64,000 nucleotides of DNA from Petrocella atlantisensis (GCF_900538275.1 NZ_LR130778.1:3454883-3518882); one strand, 5' to 3'; numbered from the stretch's first letter, positions 1-10,223 are shown. Notes: a model not told the origin generated them from the sequence alone. Program-made: numbers and translations.

Positions 1-1473
1 ATTAAATATTCTGATTTTGAAAATATTAATGCCCTATTAGACGAAGAAGAACAATATAAGAATCCCAGAAACTTATGCAGTGGTACGGTGAGACAATTAA
101 ACAACGCTATTACCGCTAGCCGACATGTCAACTTTTTTGCTTTTCAACTGGTAAGTGGTGAGGGCTTAAAATGGGATTCTAAGTCAGAACAACTGAATTG
201 GCTTGGGGACTTGGGGTTTGATGTGGTTCCCTTCAAAAAAGTGGATCATCATAATCTATTAGCTGAATTGGATGTTTTTGAAAAAGAAATCATGGATAAT
301 GACTTTGCATCAGATGGCCTTGTCTTAACCTTTGATTCAAGAGCATATTCTGAAAGTCTTGGTGTTACATCCAAATTCCCAAGACATTCTATTGCTTTTA
401 AGTGGCAAGACGAGATCAAAGAAACTCATTTAAAGGGTGTTGAATGGCGCGCTTCAAGAACCGGACTCATTAATCCGATTGCCCTATTTGACCCGGTGGA
501 GCTTGAAGGCACGACCGTCAGCAGAGCAAGTCTTCATAATGTGAGCATCCTTAAGCAACTTGAGTTAGGCGAAGGTGACATCATAAAAGTCTATAAAGCC
601 AATATGATTATACCTCAGGTTGCAGGTAATCTAACCAGAAGTAATACACTTGAGATTCCTAAGGAATGCCCGATTTGTAAACAGACGACTGAGATCAAAA
701 AAGTTTATGATGTAGAGGTTCTGTACTGTAATAATATGGCGTGTGGCGCAAAGAAAATCAAAGCTTTTGCCCATTTTGTCAGTCGTGACGCTATGAACAT
801 CGACGGAATGAGTGAAGCCAGCATTGAAAAACTAGTAGAAATGGGCTTAATCAATACGTTGTCAGATATATTTGAATTGGATCAGCATAAGGATTTGATT
901 GTGAATATGGAAGGCTTTGGTGAAAAATCGTATGAGAATCTCATGGCAGCCATACAAACTTCTAAAAAAGTTAAGCTGGAAAATCTTATATATGCTCTAG
1001 GTATTCCAAATGTTGGCTTAAACAATGCCAGATTGCTTTCTAGGTATTTTGATCATAATATTGATAAAATCAAAGACGCTGATGTGGAGACCTTGGCAAA
1101 CATTGAAGGTTTTGGTGAAATCATAGCCAAATCTTTATATGATTATTTTCATAGTCCGAGTAATATTAGCGTTATAAATGCTTTGTTAAATCATATTGAG
1201 ATTGAAGAAGTAGAAGATAATAATAAAGAACAGATTTTAAAAGATAAAATATTTGTCATAACGGGTAACCTAGAAACTTATGTTAATAGAAGTGCACTTA
1301 AGGATGAAATAGAAGCCTTAGGCGGTAAGGTGACAGGCAGCGTGACAGGTAAAACGACATATTTGATTAATAATGATGTCACTTCAACTTCCGGTAAGAA
1401 TAAAAAAGCCAAAGAGCTAGGCGTATCCATCATTAATGAGATGGATTATAAAAAACTAATAAAAGAAATATGA
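1..1473 (+). CDS. ligA: NAD-dependent DNA ligase LigA, 5' end outside window
   Basis: Seals nicks in DNA using NAD+, in replication and repair. The reading frame is open from base 1, so the N-terminal part with the KxDG adenylation lysine lies upstream. Visible in order are the adenylation-domain motif YKNPRNLCSGTVRQL, motif IV SDGLVLTFDS, motif V SIAFKW, the OB-fold (GTTVSRASLHN), a four-cysteine zinc finger (CPIC...YCNNMAC), helix-hairpin-helix repeats (MEGFGEKS, IEGFGEII) and a C-terminal BRCT domain (FVITGNLETY). The motif IV lysine usual in DGVVIK is a threonine here (codon 328-330), so this is a divergent branch of LigA. An apparent GTG start at 88 is internal. Family assignment is certain. 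Confidence 0.96.
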   Translation: MKYSDFENINALLDEEEQYKNPRNLCSGTVRQLNNAITASRHVNFFAFQLVSGEGLKWDSKSEQLNWLGDLGFDVVPFKKVDHHNLLAELDVFEKEIMDNDFASDGLVLTFDSRAYSESLGVTSKFPRHSIAFKWQDEIKETHLKGVEWRASRTGLINPIALFDPVELEGTTVSRASLHNVSILKQLELGEGDIIKVYKANMIIPQVAGNLTRSNTLEIPKECPICKQTTEIKKVYDVEVLYCNNMACGAKKIKAFAHFVSRDAMNIDGMSEASIEKLVEMGLINTLSDIFELDQHKDLIVNMEGFGEKSYENLMAAIQTSKKVKLENLIYALGIPNVGLNNARLLSRYFDHNIDKIKDADVETLANIEGFGEIIAKSLYDYFHSPSNISVINALLNHIEIEEVEDNNKEQILKDKIFVITGNLETYVNRSALKDEIEALGGKVTGSVTGKTTYLINNDVTSTSGKNKKAKELGVSIINEMDYKKLIKEI

Positions 1474-1487
1474 GCAGAGCCCATAAC

Positions 1488-1507
1488 GAAGCGAAGCTTC
1501 TTTTCTT
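1488..1507 (+). terminator. possible weak terminator after ligA
   Basis: A short hairpin, GAAGC-GAA-GCTTC, is followed by TTTTCTT, 14 bases after the ligA stop. The stem is only 5 bp, so termination would be inefficient. The T-tract overlaps the -35 box of the next promoter. Confidence 0.35.
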
Positions 1508-1534
1508 GATATAAACCGCAAGAAATGGTAGAAT
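1506..1534 (+). promoter_or_regulatory. promoter of the gatCAB operon
   Basis: TTGATA, 17-base spacer, TAGAAT: a good housekeeping-sigma promoter. It lies about 120 bases before the gatC start, leaving an untranslated leader in which no known riboswitch or T-box was recognised. Confidence 0.7.
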
Positions 1535-1655
1535 GAACGATATCTGACTCTGCATTAGATTAAAGGGTTAAACTGTTGTTCAGTAATCAAAGCAATAGTA
1601 TTAAGAAAAAATAGAGAACAAATTAGAGAAGAAATTAAGACTTGGAGGTTATGCA

Positions 1656-1943
1656 ATGAAGATTACCAGAGAAGAAGTTGAGCATGTGGCCCATTTGGCA
1701 CGTCTTAATCTTACAGAAGATGAAAAAATTCAAATGACAAAGGATATGGAAGCCATTATTGGCTTTGCAGATCAAATTAATGCTCTAGAAATTGGAGATG
1801 TTATACCTACCGCTCATGTTATTCCAATCAATAATGTATTTAGGGATGATGTGGCCAGACCTTCAATGGACCGAGAAAAATTACTTCGTAACGCACCCAA
1901 CCAGGAAAATGGGTGCTTTAGTGTACCAAAAGTTGTAGAATAG
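1656..1943 (+). CDS. gatC: Asp-tRNA(Asn)/Glu-tRNA(Gln) amidotransferase subunit C
   Basis: Small scaffold subunit that wraps around GatA and GatB in the GatCAB amidotransferase, which converts mischarged Glu-tRNA(Gln) and Asp-tRNA(Asn) to the correct aminoacyl-tRNAs. At 95 residues it has the family length, and it shows the typical N-terminus [15 protein letters not shown] and a C-terminal VPKVVE. The ATG follows TTGGAGG at good spacing. It is first in a tight operon, with gatA starting 10 bases after its stop. Confidence 0.97.
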   Translation: MKITREEVEHVAHLARLNLTEDEKIQMTKDMEAIIGFADQINALEIGDVIPTAHVIPINNVFRDDVARPSMDREKLLRNAPNQENGCFSVPKVVE

Positions 1944-1953
1944 GAGGCATATC

Positions 1954-3411
1954 ATGTTATATCAGAAATCAGTCAGTGTCTTGCAACATATGCTTCAAAA
2001 CAAAGAAGTCTCCAGTGAGGAAGTCACCCAGTCTTATTTAGATAGAATCGATGTGGTGGACAAGAAGGTAGGTGCCTATATAACGGTAGCTACAGAGTCG
2101 GCTCTAGCGACCGCCAGATCAGTGGATGAGAAAAGAAATAAAGGTGAAGTTCTGTCACCTTTTGCCGGGATACCAATTGGTATCAAAGATAATATGTGTA
2201 CGGAAGGACTTCGGACCACATGTGCCTCAAAAATGTTGGATAATTTTATCCCACCTTTTGATGCCACTATTATTAATAAAATCAAAGAAAACGATATGAT
2301 TATCCTAGGCAAGTTGAACATGGATGAGTTTGCTATGGGGTCTTCTACAGAAAATTCCGCTTATCATGTGACCAAAAATCCTTGGCATTTAGATTACGTG
2401 CCTGGTGGAAGCTCAGGAGGGTCGGCAGCAGCAGTTGCAGCAGAACTTGCACCCTTTACCCTAGGTTCAGATACCGGTGGTTCCATAAGGCAACCGGCCC
2501 ACTACTGTGGTGTTGTGGGTATGAAGCCAACTTATGGAAGGGTTTCAAGATATGGCTTAATTGCCTTTGCATCTTCTTTGGATCAGATTGGCCCATTAAC
2601 AAGAGATGTAAGTGATGCAGCACTAGCTCTGAACTTGATCTGTGGCCATGACAGAATGGATTCAAGTTCGGCTTTTATAGATACACCGGATTTTACTACC
2701 TACTTAGATCAGGATATAAAGGGCATGCGTATTGCATTACCTAGAGAATTTATGGGTGAAGGTATTGCAGAAGATGTCAAAGCCAGTATATTAAGTGCCG
2801 TTAAGGTTCTGGAGAATATGGGTGCTGTTGTAGATGAAGTACATATGGAAATGACGGAATATGCATTGCCATCCTATTATCTCATCTCCTCGGCAGAAGC
2901 ATCCTCCAATCTAGCTAGGTTTGATGGCATTAAATACGGTCACCAGGCTGGGGACTATGACACACTTGTAGAACTTTATAAACAAAGTAGAGATGAAGGT
3001 TTTGGAGCCGAAGTGAAAAGACGAATTATGCTTGGAACCTATGCCTTAAGTTCCGGTTACTATGATGCCTATTATAAGAAAGCACAGCAGGTTAGAACCT
3101 TGATTAAGAACCAGTTTGATCTTCTTTTTGCAGAATATGACCTTGTACTTACTCCGACAGGACCAACGACGGCCTTTAAAATAGGTGCTAAAATCAATAA
3201 TCCTATCGAGATGTATCTTAATGATATTTGTACGGTTCCTATTAACATAGCAGGTCTTCCTGCAATATCCTTAAACAGTGGCTTCGACCGAATGGGGTTG
3301 CCTATTGGCCTGCAATTGATTGGTAAAGGCTTCGATGAAGGCACAATAATAAAGGTAGCACACGCTTACGAACAGGCAAGAGTGCTTGATAAAGTAAGAC
3401 CGGAATTATAG
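1954..3411 (+). CDS. gatA: Asp-tRNA(Asn)/Glu-tRNA(Gln) amidotransferase subunit A
   Basis: Glutaminase subunit of GatCAB: releases ammonia from glutamine and channels it to GatB. The amidase-signature Ser-cis-Ser-Lys triad can be placed at Lys78 (GIPIGIKDN), Ser153 ([10 protein letters not shown]) and Ser177 ([11 protein letters not shown]); the spacings of 75 and 24 residues match characterised GatA proteins. 485 residues is the normal length. AGGAGG precedes the ATG, and gatB follows after 13 bases. Confidence 0.98.
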   Translation: MLYQKSVSVLQHMLQNKEVSSEEVTQSYLDRIDVVDKKVGAYITVATESALATARSVDEKRNKGEVLSPFAGIPIGIKDNMCTEGLRTTCASKMLDNFIPPFDATIINKIKENDMIILGKLNMDEFAMGSSTENSAYHVTKNPWHLDYVPGGSSGGSAAAVAAELAPFTLGSDTGGSIRQPAHYCGVVGMKPTYGRVSRYGLIAFASSLDQIGPLTRDVSDAALALNLICGHDRMDSSSAFIDTPDFTTYLDQDIKGMRIALPREFMGEGIAEDVKASILSAVKVLENMGAVVDEVHMEMTEYALPSYYLISSAEASSNLARFDGIKYGHQAGDYDTLVELYKQSRDEGFGAEVKRRIMLGTYALSSGYYDAYYKKAQQVRTLIKNQFDLLFAEYDLVLTPTGPTTAFKIGAKINNPIEMYLNDICTVPINIAGLPAISLNSGFDRMGLPIGLQLIGKGFDEGTIIKVAHAYEQARVLDKVRPEL

Positions 3412-3424
3412 GAGGACAGATAGC

Positions 3425-4864
3425 ATGGGTTATGAAGATTATGAAATAGTCATGGGTCTAGAAGTTCACTCAGAACTTAAGACCAATACAAAGATATTTT
3501 GCGATTGCAAGAATGAATTCGGTGGTGAACCCAATACCCATTGTTGCCCTATTTGTACAGGGATGCCGGGAACGCTACCTGTACTTAACGGAAAAGTTGT
3601 GGAATATGCGATTAAGGCAGGTCTTGCAACCAATTGTAAGATTAACCAATTTAGCAAACAAGATAGAAAAAACTATTTCTATCCGGATTTGCCGAAGGCC
3701 TATCAAGTTTCTCAATTTGATTTACCTTTATGTTATGAGGGAGAAGTTGAAATTGAAGTTGAGGGAGAGATTAGGAAAATCGGTATCACAAGAATTCATA
3801 TAGAAGAAGATGCCGGAAAGCTCAATCATGAGATTGGTGGAACCTTGGTGGATTATAATCGTTGTGGCATTCCTTTAATTGAGATTGTGTCAGAACCGGA
3901 CTTTAGATCACCGGTTGAAGTGGGCATATATATGGAAAAGCTTAGAACCATCTTACTTTATGCGGATGTATCCGATTGTAAAATGAACGAAGGTTCTCTA
4001 AGGTGTGATGTGAATCTCTCCGTTCGTAAAAAAGGTGAGAAAACACTGGGCACAAGAACAGAGATGAAAAACATCAACTCCTTTAGTTTTGCTGTTAAGG
4101 CTGCTGAGTACGAAGCCAAACGACAAATCAAAGTTCTGGAATCCGGAGGTACCATTATTCAGGAAACCAGACGTTGGGATGAGGCAAAAGGCATTACCAT
4201 CTCTATGCGTACAAAAGAAGAAGCCCATGATTACAGATATTTCCCTGAACCGGATTTGATGCCGATTATTACTACCGATGAACAGATTCTTAAATGGAAA
4301 GCATCTCTTCCAGTAATGCCGGATGTAAGAAAAGCAAATTATATAAAAGATTACGGATTGGGAAGCAAAGAAGCGGGTATCCTAGTGGCATCAAGAAAAA
4401 TAGCTGATTTCTTTGAAGCCGGTGCCAGTTGCTCGAAAAATCCAAAAGCGGTCGCCAATTGGATTATCTCTGAAGTCTACAGTCGTTTAAATGAAGATGA
4501 AAAAGAACAAGGTCCTATGCCCATAAAGGGAGAAGACCTTGGTACCTTGGTCAATCTGATTGAAGAAGGTACAATTAGTGGGAAGATGGCTAAGACTGTT
4601 TTTGAAAAAATGTGGCAAACCGGTAAATCTCCGGCGACCATTGTTGATGAAGAAGGATTGAAGCAAAACAGTGATGAAGACGCTCTTAGAACTATAGCTT
4701 CAGATGTGCTTAATAATAATGAAAAAATAGTTGCCGATTATTTGGGTGGTAAAGAAGCTGCTATTCAGTCACTTATGGGGCAAATGATGAAAGCCACTAA
4801 AGGTAAGGCTAACCCTAAGATGGTTATTGACTTATTAAAAGAATTACTAGAAGCAATGCGGTAA
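3425..4864 (+). CDS. gatB: Asp-tRNA(Asn)/Glu-tRNA(Gln) amidotransferase subunit B
   Basis: tRNA-binding kinase/transamidase subunit: activates the mischarged Glu or Asp with ATP and transfers ammonia from GatA. Starts with the family signature YEIVMGLEVHSEL, has the cysteine cluster FCDC...CCPIC that binds zinc in homologues, the core motif RCGIPLIEIVSEPD, and the C-terminal YqeY-like tRNA-binding domain (about residues 330-479, ending MMKATKGKANPKMVIDLL). 479 residues is typical. Last gene of the operon, followed by a strong hairpin. Confidence 0.98.
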   Translation: MGYEDYEIVMGLEVHSELKTNTKIFCDCKNEFGGEPNTHCCPICTGMPGTLPVLNGKVVEYAIKAGLATNCKINQFSKQDRKNYFYPDLPKAYQVSQFDLPLCYEGEVEIEVEGEIRKIGITRIHIEEDAGKLNHEIGGTLVDYNRCGIPLIEIVSEPDFRSPVEVGIYMEKLRTILLYADVSDCKMNEGSLRCDVNLSVRKKGEKTLGTRTEMKNINSFSFAVKAAEYEAKRQIKVLESGGTIIQETRRWDEAKGITISMRTKEEAHDYRYFPEPDLMPIITTDEQILKWKASLPVMPDVRKANYIKDYGLGSKEAGILVASRKIADFFEAGASCSKNPKAVANWIISEVYSRLNEDEKEQGPMPIKGEDLGTLVNLIEEGTISGKMAKTVFEKMWQTGKSPATIVDEEGLKQNSDEDALRTIASDVLNNNEKIVADYLGGKEAAIQSLMGQMMKATKGKANPKMVIDLLKELLEAMR

Positions 4865-4885
4865 ATAATAGTTGGTGATGAAATA

Positions 4886-4926
4886 AAAGGTGGACATTCA
4901 CAAAGATATCGTGAATGTTCACCTTT
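4886..4926. terminator. hairpin between convergent gatB and fetB
   Basis: AAAGGTGGACATTCAC pairs with GTGAATGTTCACCTTT (16 bp, one G-T wobble) around a 9-base loop. It sits between the ends of gatB (+) and fetB (-), so it probably terminates both. On the plus strand it is followed by TTTAATAT rather than a long T-run. Confidence 0.7.
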
Positions 4927-4957
4927 AATATGTCGCCTAAATTTGGAATCTAAGAAT

Positions 4958-5734
4958 TTAAGAGTTGCCTATAACATGAGGTTTTAGGCGGTCATAATCA
5001 TCAAAAGCCCTTGACCTTGTGAGATAGATGGCCAGTACAGCTGTCAGATACCGTGTTGTAAAGATGGCAATCATGATGGCAATCTGATATTTAATGGCCG
5101 TAATAGGTATTGAACCACCAAGAATCTGTCCGGTCATCATGCCGGGTAAAGAAACCAAGCCAATGGTCTCAATTGAAGCAATGGTTGGGGAGATTGAGCT
5201 TTTTAGAGCATGTACAAAATAAGGTTTTAAGGCTTCAGAACGACTGGCAGATAAGGAAAGATTGTAGTAATAGGTTTTTTCACCATCTTTAATCTGCTTA
5301 TAAAAAGTGTTGATGGCAAGAATGTTCCCACTTAAGCTATTACCAAGCAGCATGCCACCAATAGGAATGAGATACTGAGCATCAAAAACATCCCTTAGGT
5401 CCACTATAAAATAATTAAAAAACATCAGTACGAGAAAATGGGGTATGAAAACTGCCAACCAAATATGGAAGCCAAAGGTTTTAATAGACAGCTTAGTTGT
5501 TTTTAACATAGAATAGCTGGCAATGGTCATCATAAAAATAATATAGATGACATTAATCCAAGGTGTATTCATATCAAAAAGCCATTGAAGGACCAAACCT
5601 ATGAGAGAAAGTTGCAAAATCATTCTAAAAATAGCGAAGGCAATCTGACCATTCATCTTAATGGCATAATGAATATTGAAAAGGAAAACAGGTAAAACAA
5701 GGAAGAATAGCATATACATATTGGTCGTTTCCAT
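4958..5734 (-). CDS. fetB: ABC exporter permease, FetB/YbbM (UPF0014) family
   Basis: Integral membrane partner of the ATPase encoded just upstream; the E. coli homologue FetAB is reported to export iron and protect against oxidative stress. 258 residues with about seven hydrophobic segments. The family signature LVSLPGMMTGQILGGS lies near residue 190. Its ATG overlaps the TAA of fetA by one base (TAATG), indicating translational coupling. The exported ion is inferred from the family only. Confidence 0.88.
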   Translation of the reverse strand: METTNMYMLFFLVLPVFLFNIHYAIKMNGQIAFAIFRMILQLSLIGLVLQWLFDMNTPWINVIYIIFMMTIASYSMLKTTKLSIKTFGFHIWLAVFIPHFLVLMFFNYFIVDLRDVFDAQYLIPIGGMLLGNSLSGNILAINTFYKQIKDGEKTYYYNLSLSASRSEALKPYFVHALKSSISPTIASIETIGLVSLPGMMTGQILGGSIPITAIKYQIAIMIAIFTTRYLTAVLAIYLTRSRAFDDYDRLKPHVIGNS

Positions 5735-6348
5735 TAAAAAGTCACCTCCCTAAGACTGCTTTCACTTTTCCAAAGGGCATCGTGAGATACAATAATAACT
5801 GTAGCATCCAGATTCATGATGTGATTCATAATCAAAGCCTTAAGATCGTGGTCAAGACCTGATGTTATTTCATCCAGTAATAGATAAGGTCTATTAAGTA
5901 AAAGGGCAATAATGAGTCCAATACGTTGTCTTTCGCCACCGGAGAATTCTTGGATTTGAGTACTTAGAACTTGGCCATCCAATTGAAAAGTCTTACTTAG
6001 CTCGAGGAAATTATCCTTATAATCCTTAATATGATGATTGACCTTATAAGAAAATATCTTGTCCAACAAAGCTTCTGTTGTCAATGAAGGTAGATCTATA
6101 TCTTGACTGACATAAGCGATTTTTTCACGAATGCTTCTTAGATTATGATGATTCAACGTCATATCATCTACAATAATATCACCGCTGTCCGGTTTGTCAA
6201 ATCCAAGAAGAAAACGAATGAGTGTGGTTTTTCCACTTCCGGAAGATGCAGACAGAAGTACTTTCTCTCCTGATTTGATTTCTAGGTTAAAGTTCTTGAA
6301 AAGTTCTTTGTCACCATAACTTTTACTGATGTCTATGTATTCAATCAT
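5734..6348 (-). CDS. fetA: ABC exporter ATP-binding protein, FetA/YbbL-like
   Basis: Energises the permease encoded downstream. 204 residues, a short ABC ATPase: Walker A SSGSGKTT near residue 38 (the first glycine of the motif is alanine), Q-loop (YVSQD), ABC signature FSGGERQR, Walker B YLLLDE and the H-loop IVSHD. AGGAG lies 7 bases before the ATG on the minus strand. Transcribed divergently from the diguanylate cyclase gene, with about 115 bases between the two starts. Confidence 0.88.
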   Translation of the reverse strand: MIEYIDISKSYGDKELFKNFNLEIKSGEKVLLSASSGSGKTTLIRFLLGFDKPDSGDIIVDDMTLNHHNLRSIREKIAYVSQDIDLPSLTTEALLDKIFSYKVNHHIKDYKDNFLELSKTFQLDGQVLSTQIQEFSGGERQRIGLIIALLLNRPYLLLDEITSGLDHDLKALIMNHIMNLDATVIIVSHDALWKSESSLREVTF

Positions 6349-6401
6349 AGGCGCTCCTAAGTGTCAATTCTATGTTTGTAGTAACAATTCTTAAGGATGA
6401 C

Positions 6402-6430
6402 TTGTTTTAATCCCCGTCCGGTTATATAAT
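6402..6430 (+). promoter_or_regulatory. promoter of the diguanylate cyclase gene
   Basis: TTGTTT, 17-base spacer, TATAAT, with the -10 box ending 32 bases before the proposed ATG. Confidence 0.65.
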
Positions 6431-6462
6431 GAACATAAACTAATTGATGACAGGTGGCCGAC

Positions 6463-8220
6463 ATGAATCTATTTAACAAGTATAACTTATCTTTGATGAA
6501 TAAAATTATTATAGCATTTGTAGCCTATTTTGTAATGATTTTAATCACTTTTTCCTTGATTGTTGTTCTTATTGATCGGGGACAGGTCTTATCTATTTCT
6601 AATGAATTTTCCAGCACCATAGCCACAGATAAAGCAAAAACGGTCGAACTTTGGCTGAATGAAAAGGTGACCAATGTTAGTACGCTTGCACTTACAAGTG
6701 AAGTTCAATCTATGAACCATGAGGCATTCCTACCTTTACTTGAGTCAGCATTGGTCAATAAAGAAGGCATCTATGGCCGTTATTTTATCATTGATGAACA
6801 AGGTATCTTGGTAGATACATTGGGTATAAGAAAGAACTTAGCGGAGGATCCAGAGTACCAAAAAATCATGACGGGTGAAGTGCCAGTGGTGGTTGCCAAA
6901 TCTTCTTATGATGATACCTTTAAGCAACCAACTTTTCGTATTATGGTACCAATAGAAGTTGACGGAAAAGTGCAAGGTCTTCTGGGTACGACGGTTTTAC
7001 TAAAGGACCTAAGTCAACTCATATCTTCTACTGTAATACAGGAGACCGGTTATGCTTGGGTGGTGGATGAATACGGTCAGGTGATCAGCCATAAGGATAC
7101 CAATCAGGTCTTGAATATGGATATCACGTCGGATGAGAATACGGATTATGAAGGCTTAGTTAGCTTAAGTGAGCAAATGAAAACAAGTAATGAAGGTATG
7201 GCTACATTTACCAATCCACAAGGTGAAAAAAATTATGTAACTTATGAAAGTATACCAGGTTCACCCGGTTGGCATGTTATCATAACCCTATATGCGTCAA
7301 GTGTTTATAAGACACTTAGAGAACTTTTTGTTTATATGACGGTGTTGGTGGTTGTGTTGGGGTTAATATCCTATTTGGTGACCTACCTATTGGCCAAAGA
7401 CATAACCGATTCAGTTAAGAGACTCATTGGCGTCATGAATAAATTTACCAGTGGTGTCAAAGGCATCAGAGCCAAAGTGGAATCTCAAGACGAGATTGGT
7501 ATGCTTTCACAGTCTTTTAATGCTATGGCGGATACGATTGTAGCTCATACGGATAATGTTGAAGAATTGATTAAAGAACGCACCCAGATTCTAGCGGATT
7601 TGAACTATCAGATTGTAAGCCGAAACAAAGAACTCGGAACCATGAATGAAGAACTTGAAAAAACCAATGATAAATTACATGAATTAGCATCTACGGATAT
7701 GCTGACAGGATTGTATAATCGACATCAATTCGTTAGAGAATTACAAAGAACGATTGAGCTTGTTAATGTAGAAGACGAACAAAACTTTTCATTGCTCTTT
7801 ATTGATTTGGACAATTTCAAGCAGTATAATGATACTTTTGGTCATGAAATCGGTGATTTTCTACTCATAGAAGTGGCCAAAATTCTTAGAGAAAATGTCA
7901 GAGAAAATGATATCATTGGTCGTTATGGTGGTGATGAGTTTGTTATTATGCTACGTCAAGGGACCTATGATATTGCTAAAGCCATTGCTGAACGTATCCA
8001 TGGTGCAATCTTAGGCCATGATGGCTTTAAGAAAGAGCTTTCCAAGAAGTTAAGTGGAGAAATAAAGATTATGGGCAAGAATAAGTTGTCCAGTTCCATT
8101 GGAATTGTCAACTATATGAAGTCAATGAAAATAACAAAAGCAGAAGATTTATTGGCGATAGCGGATGAAACCATGTATAAGGCAAAAAAAGCAGGTAAAT
8201 CCAGAGTCGTCGTTAATTAA
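6463..8220 (+). CDS. membrane-bound sensor diguanylate cyclase
   Basis: Predicted to make the second messenger c-di-GMP from two GTP. Order: membrane segment (about residues 10-35), an extracytoplasmic dCache-like sensor, a second membrane segment (about 283-305), HAMP linker, coiled coil, then a GGDEF domain with an intact GGDEF at residues 489-493. The product-inhibition I-site RxxD is present (Arg480, Asp483), five residues before GGDEF as in PleD. ATG 6463 was chosen because CAGGTGG lies 5-6 bases before it; an in-frame GTG at 6454 has no comparable site. Monocistronic, bounded by its own promoter and a terminator. The sensed ligand cannot be told. Confidence 0.92.
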   Translation: MNLFNKYNLSLMNKIIIAFVAYFVMILITFSLIVVLIDRGQVLSISNEFSSTIATDKAKTVELWLNEKVTNVSTLALTSEVQSMNHEAFLPLLESALVNKEGIYGRYFIIDEQGILVDTLGIRKNLAEDPEYQKIMTGEVPVVVAKSSYDDTFKQPTFRIMVPIEVDGKVQGLLGTTVLLKDLSQLISSTVIQETGYAWVVDEYGQVISHKDTNQVLNMDITSDENTDYEGLVSLSEQMKTSNEGMATFTNPQGEKNYVTYESIPGSPGWHVIITLYASSVYKTLRELFVYMTVLVVVLGLISYLVTYLLAKDITDSVKRLIGVMNKFTSGVKGIRAKVESQDEIGMLSQSFNAMADTIVAHTDNVEELIKERTQILADLNYQIVSRNKELGTMNEELEKTNDKLHELASTDMLTGLYNRHQFVRELQRTIELVNVEDEQNFSLLFIDLDNFKQYNDTFGHEIGDFLLIEVAKILRENVRENDIIGRYGGDEFVIMLRQGTYDIAKAIAERIHGAILGHDGFKKELSKKLSGEIKIMGKNKLSSSIGIVNYMKSMKITKAEDLLAIADETMYKAKKAGKSRVVVN

Positions 8221-8235
8221 ATACATATAGCTAAT

Positions 8236-8282
8236 AAAAGAGCGCTCTATTCCATTTATCATAGGAATAGTACGCTCTTTTT
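8236..8282. terminator. bidirectional terminator between the cyclase gene and nadE
   Basis: AAAAGAGCG pairs with CGCTCTTTT, and after a small bulge CTATTCC pairs with GGAATAG. T-runs lie on both outer sides (TTTTT on plus; the AAAA side serves minus). Placed between convergent genes. Confidence 0.85.
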
Positions 8283-8291
8283 AAGAACAAC

Positions 8292-10223
8292 TTATAGGGA
8301 TTCGATTTCTAAGAGCCAAGAACGTACAACCCCATCACTTGGCATACGCCAGTCACCACGGGGGGAGAGATTGATGGAACCGACTTTGGGGCCGTCCGGC
8401 ATGCAAGATCGCTTAAATTGTTGACTAAAAAACCTTTTGTAAAAAATCAATAACCATTTTTTGACGGTCGCTTCTGTATAGAGATCATGAAAAGCCATAT
8501 TAGCTAAGTGATAGATCTTTGAAGGTGAGAAGCCAAAACGTACGCAATAATAAAGGAAGAAATCATGTAGCTCATATGGTCCAATCAAATCCTCGGTTTT
8601 TTGTAAGATTAATCCTTCAGCGTCCGGAGGTAGTAACTCAGGGCTTACAGGCGTATCCAATACGTCCAGCAAAACTGTTTTAGCAGATTCAGGCGCCTTA
8701 TGATGGGCAACCCAGTTGACCAAATACCTTACTAAGGTTTTGGGAATGGAAGCATTCACCGCATACATAGACATATGGTCACCATTATAAGTAGCAAAGC
8801 CTAGTGCCAATTCTGATAAATCACCGGTACCGATAACGATACCATTTGCCTTATTGGCGTAATCCATTAGAATCTGTGTCCGCTCTCGAGCTTGTGTGTT
8901 TTCATAAGTAACATCATGGATACTCGGGTCATGATCAATGTCTTTAAAATGTATTAGACAGGCCTCTTTAATGGATATCTCCTTGAGTGTACAGCCGAGT
9001 TGTTTAATCAAATCGCATGCATTTTTATATGTTCGATCTGTAGTACCAAAGCCCGGCATGGTGATTGCAATTATATTCTTGGGGTCCAAATTTAACAAGC
9101 TAAAAGTGTGCAAACATACCAGAAGGGCTAAGGTTGAATCTAAGCCTCCGGATACGCCGATAATAACAGTTTGACAGCCGATATGTTCCAATCGTTTGGC
9201 AAGGCCTATGGATTGTATGTTGAAGATTTCTTCACATCGAACATGAAGTTTTTCTGCGTCGGTGGGTACAAAAGGGTGAGGATCTACATAACGGTTTAGC
9301 ATCAGTGTCTTAAAAGTACTTTGGTAAGGACAAATCATATATCTTGATAGGTCTTGTTGTTGTCCATCCCCATAGATACCCATCTTCCTTCGATCACTTA
9401 GGAGTCTTTCAATGTCCATATCACCGACAACCAATTGATTCTCCATGACAAACCGAGTATTTTTGGACAACATAGTACCATTTTCATAGATTAAGCATTG
9501 ACCGCCAAACACAAGATCTGTTGTTGACTCACCATAGCCGGAGGAAGCATAAACATACCCAGTGATGGTTTTTGCAGATTGACTGGCAATGAGCGATTGC
9601 CTATATTCGCTTTTTCCGACGAGGTCATTACTTGCAGAAGGATTGAAGATTAAGGTGGCACCGGCCACAGCCATTGGTCCACTTGGTGGATTCGGTACCC
9701 ACAAGTCTTCACAAATCTCTATACCAAAAGTAGCTTCAGGATACGCATGATGCTGATACAGCATATTCACACCAATAGTTACATGAACAGAGTCAATAAT
9801 ATATTGGCTATGTCTTAGGTTATGACCTTGTTCAAACCATCTTTTCTCATAGAATTCGCTATAATTTGGAATATGACTTTTGACGGTAATCCCAACGATA
9901 GCACCTTGGCTTATAACCACGGCACAATTAAATAGGGCATTGCCAACAGCTAAAGGCGCGCCAACGATGAAAGTGATATCCAGAGACTGGGTCTCTTTTT
10001 TTAACCGAATCAATTGTTTTATGACTTGGTCTTGTAAATGCTTTTGCATAAACAAGTCACCACAGGTATAACCTGTAATTGACAATTCAGGAAAAACAAG
10101 AATAGCCACATCCTGATGAACGGCTTTTTTGATTAACTCAATGATTGCATTTGTATTATGTTCACAGTCAGCTACTTTGGTTATTATTGTAGCTGCACCA
10201 ACACGTATAAATCCTTTTGTCAT
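8292..10223 (-). CDS. nadE: glutamine-dependent NAD+ synthetase
   Basis: Last step of NAD+ synthesis: amidates nicotinic acid adenine dinucleotide with ATP and glutamine. The N-terminal nitrilase-like glutaminase domain (about residues 1-290) has the Glu-Lys-Cys triad in FPELSITGY, KSHIPNYSEFYEKRWF and FGIEICEDLWVP. The C-terminal synthetase (about 320-643) has the pyrophosphate loop SGGLDSTLAL. 643 residues is the length of the two-domain, glutamine-using form. The start follows AAAGGATG. Monocistronic, divergent from mgsA. Confidence 0.97.
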   Translation of the reverse strand: MTKGFIRVGAATIITKVADCEHNTNAIIELIKKAVHQDVAILVFPELSITGYTCGDLFMQKHLQDQVIKQLIRLKKETQSLDITFIVGAPLAVGNALFNCAVVISQGAIVGITVKSHIPNYSEFYEKRWFEQGHNLRHSQYIIDSVHVTIGVNMLYQHHAYPEATFGIEICEDLWVPNPPSGPMAVAGATLIFNPSASNDLVGKSEYRQSLIASQSAKTITGYVYASSGYGESTTDLVFGGQCLIYENGTMLSKNTRFVMENQLVVGDMDIERLLSDRRKMGIYGDGQQQDLSRYMICPYQSTFKTLMLNRYVDPHPFVPTDAEKLHVRCEEIFNIQSIGLAKRLEHIGCQTVIIGVSGGLDSTLALLVCLHTFSLLNLDPKNIIAITMPGFGTTDRTYKNACDLIKQLGCTLKEISIKEACLIHFKDIDHDPSIHDVTYENTQARERTQILMDYANKANGIVIGTGDLSELALGFATYNGDHMSMYAVNASIPKTLVRYLVNWVAHHKAPESAKTVLLDVLDTPVSPELLPPDAEGLILQKTEDLIGPYELHDFFLYYCVRFGFSPSKIYHLANMAFHDLYTEATVKKWLLIFYKRFFSQQFKRSCMPDGPKVGSINLSPRGDWRMPSDGVVRSWLLEIESL

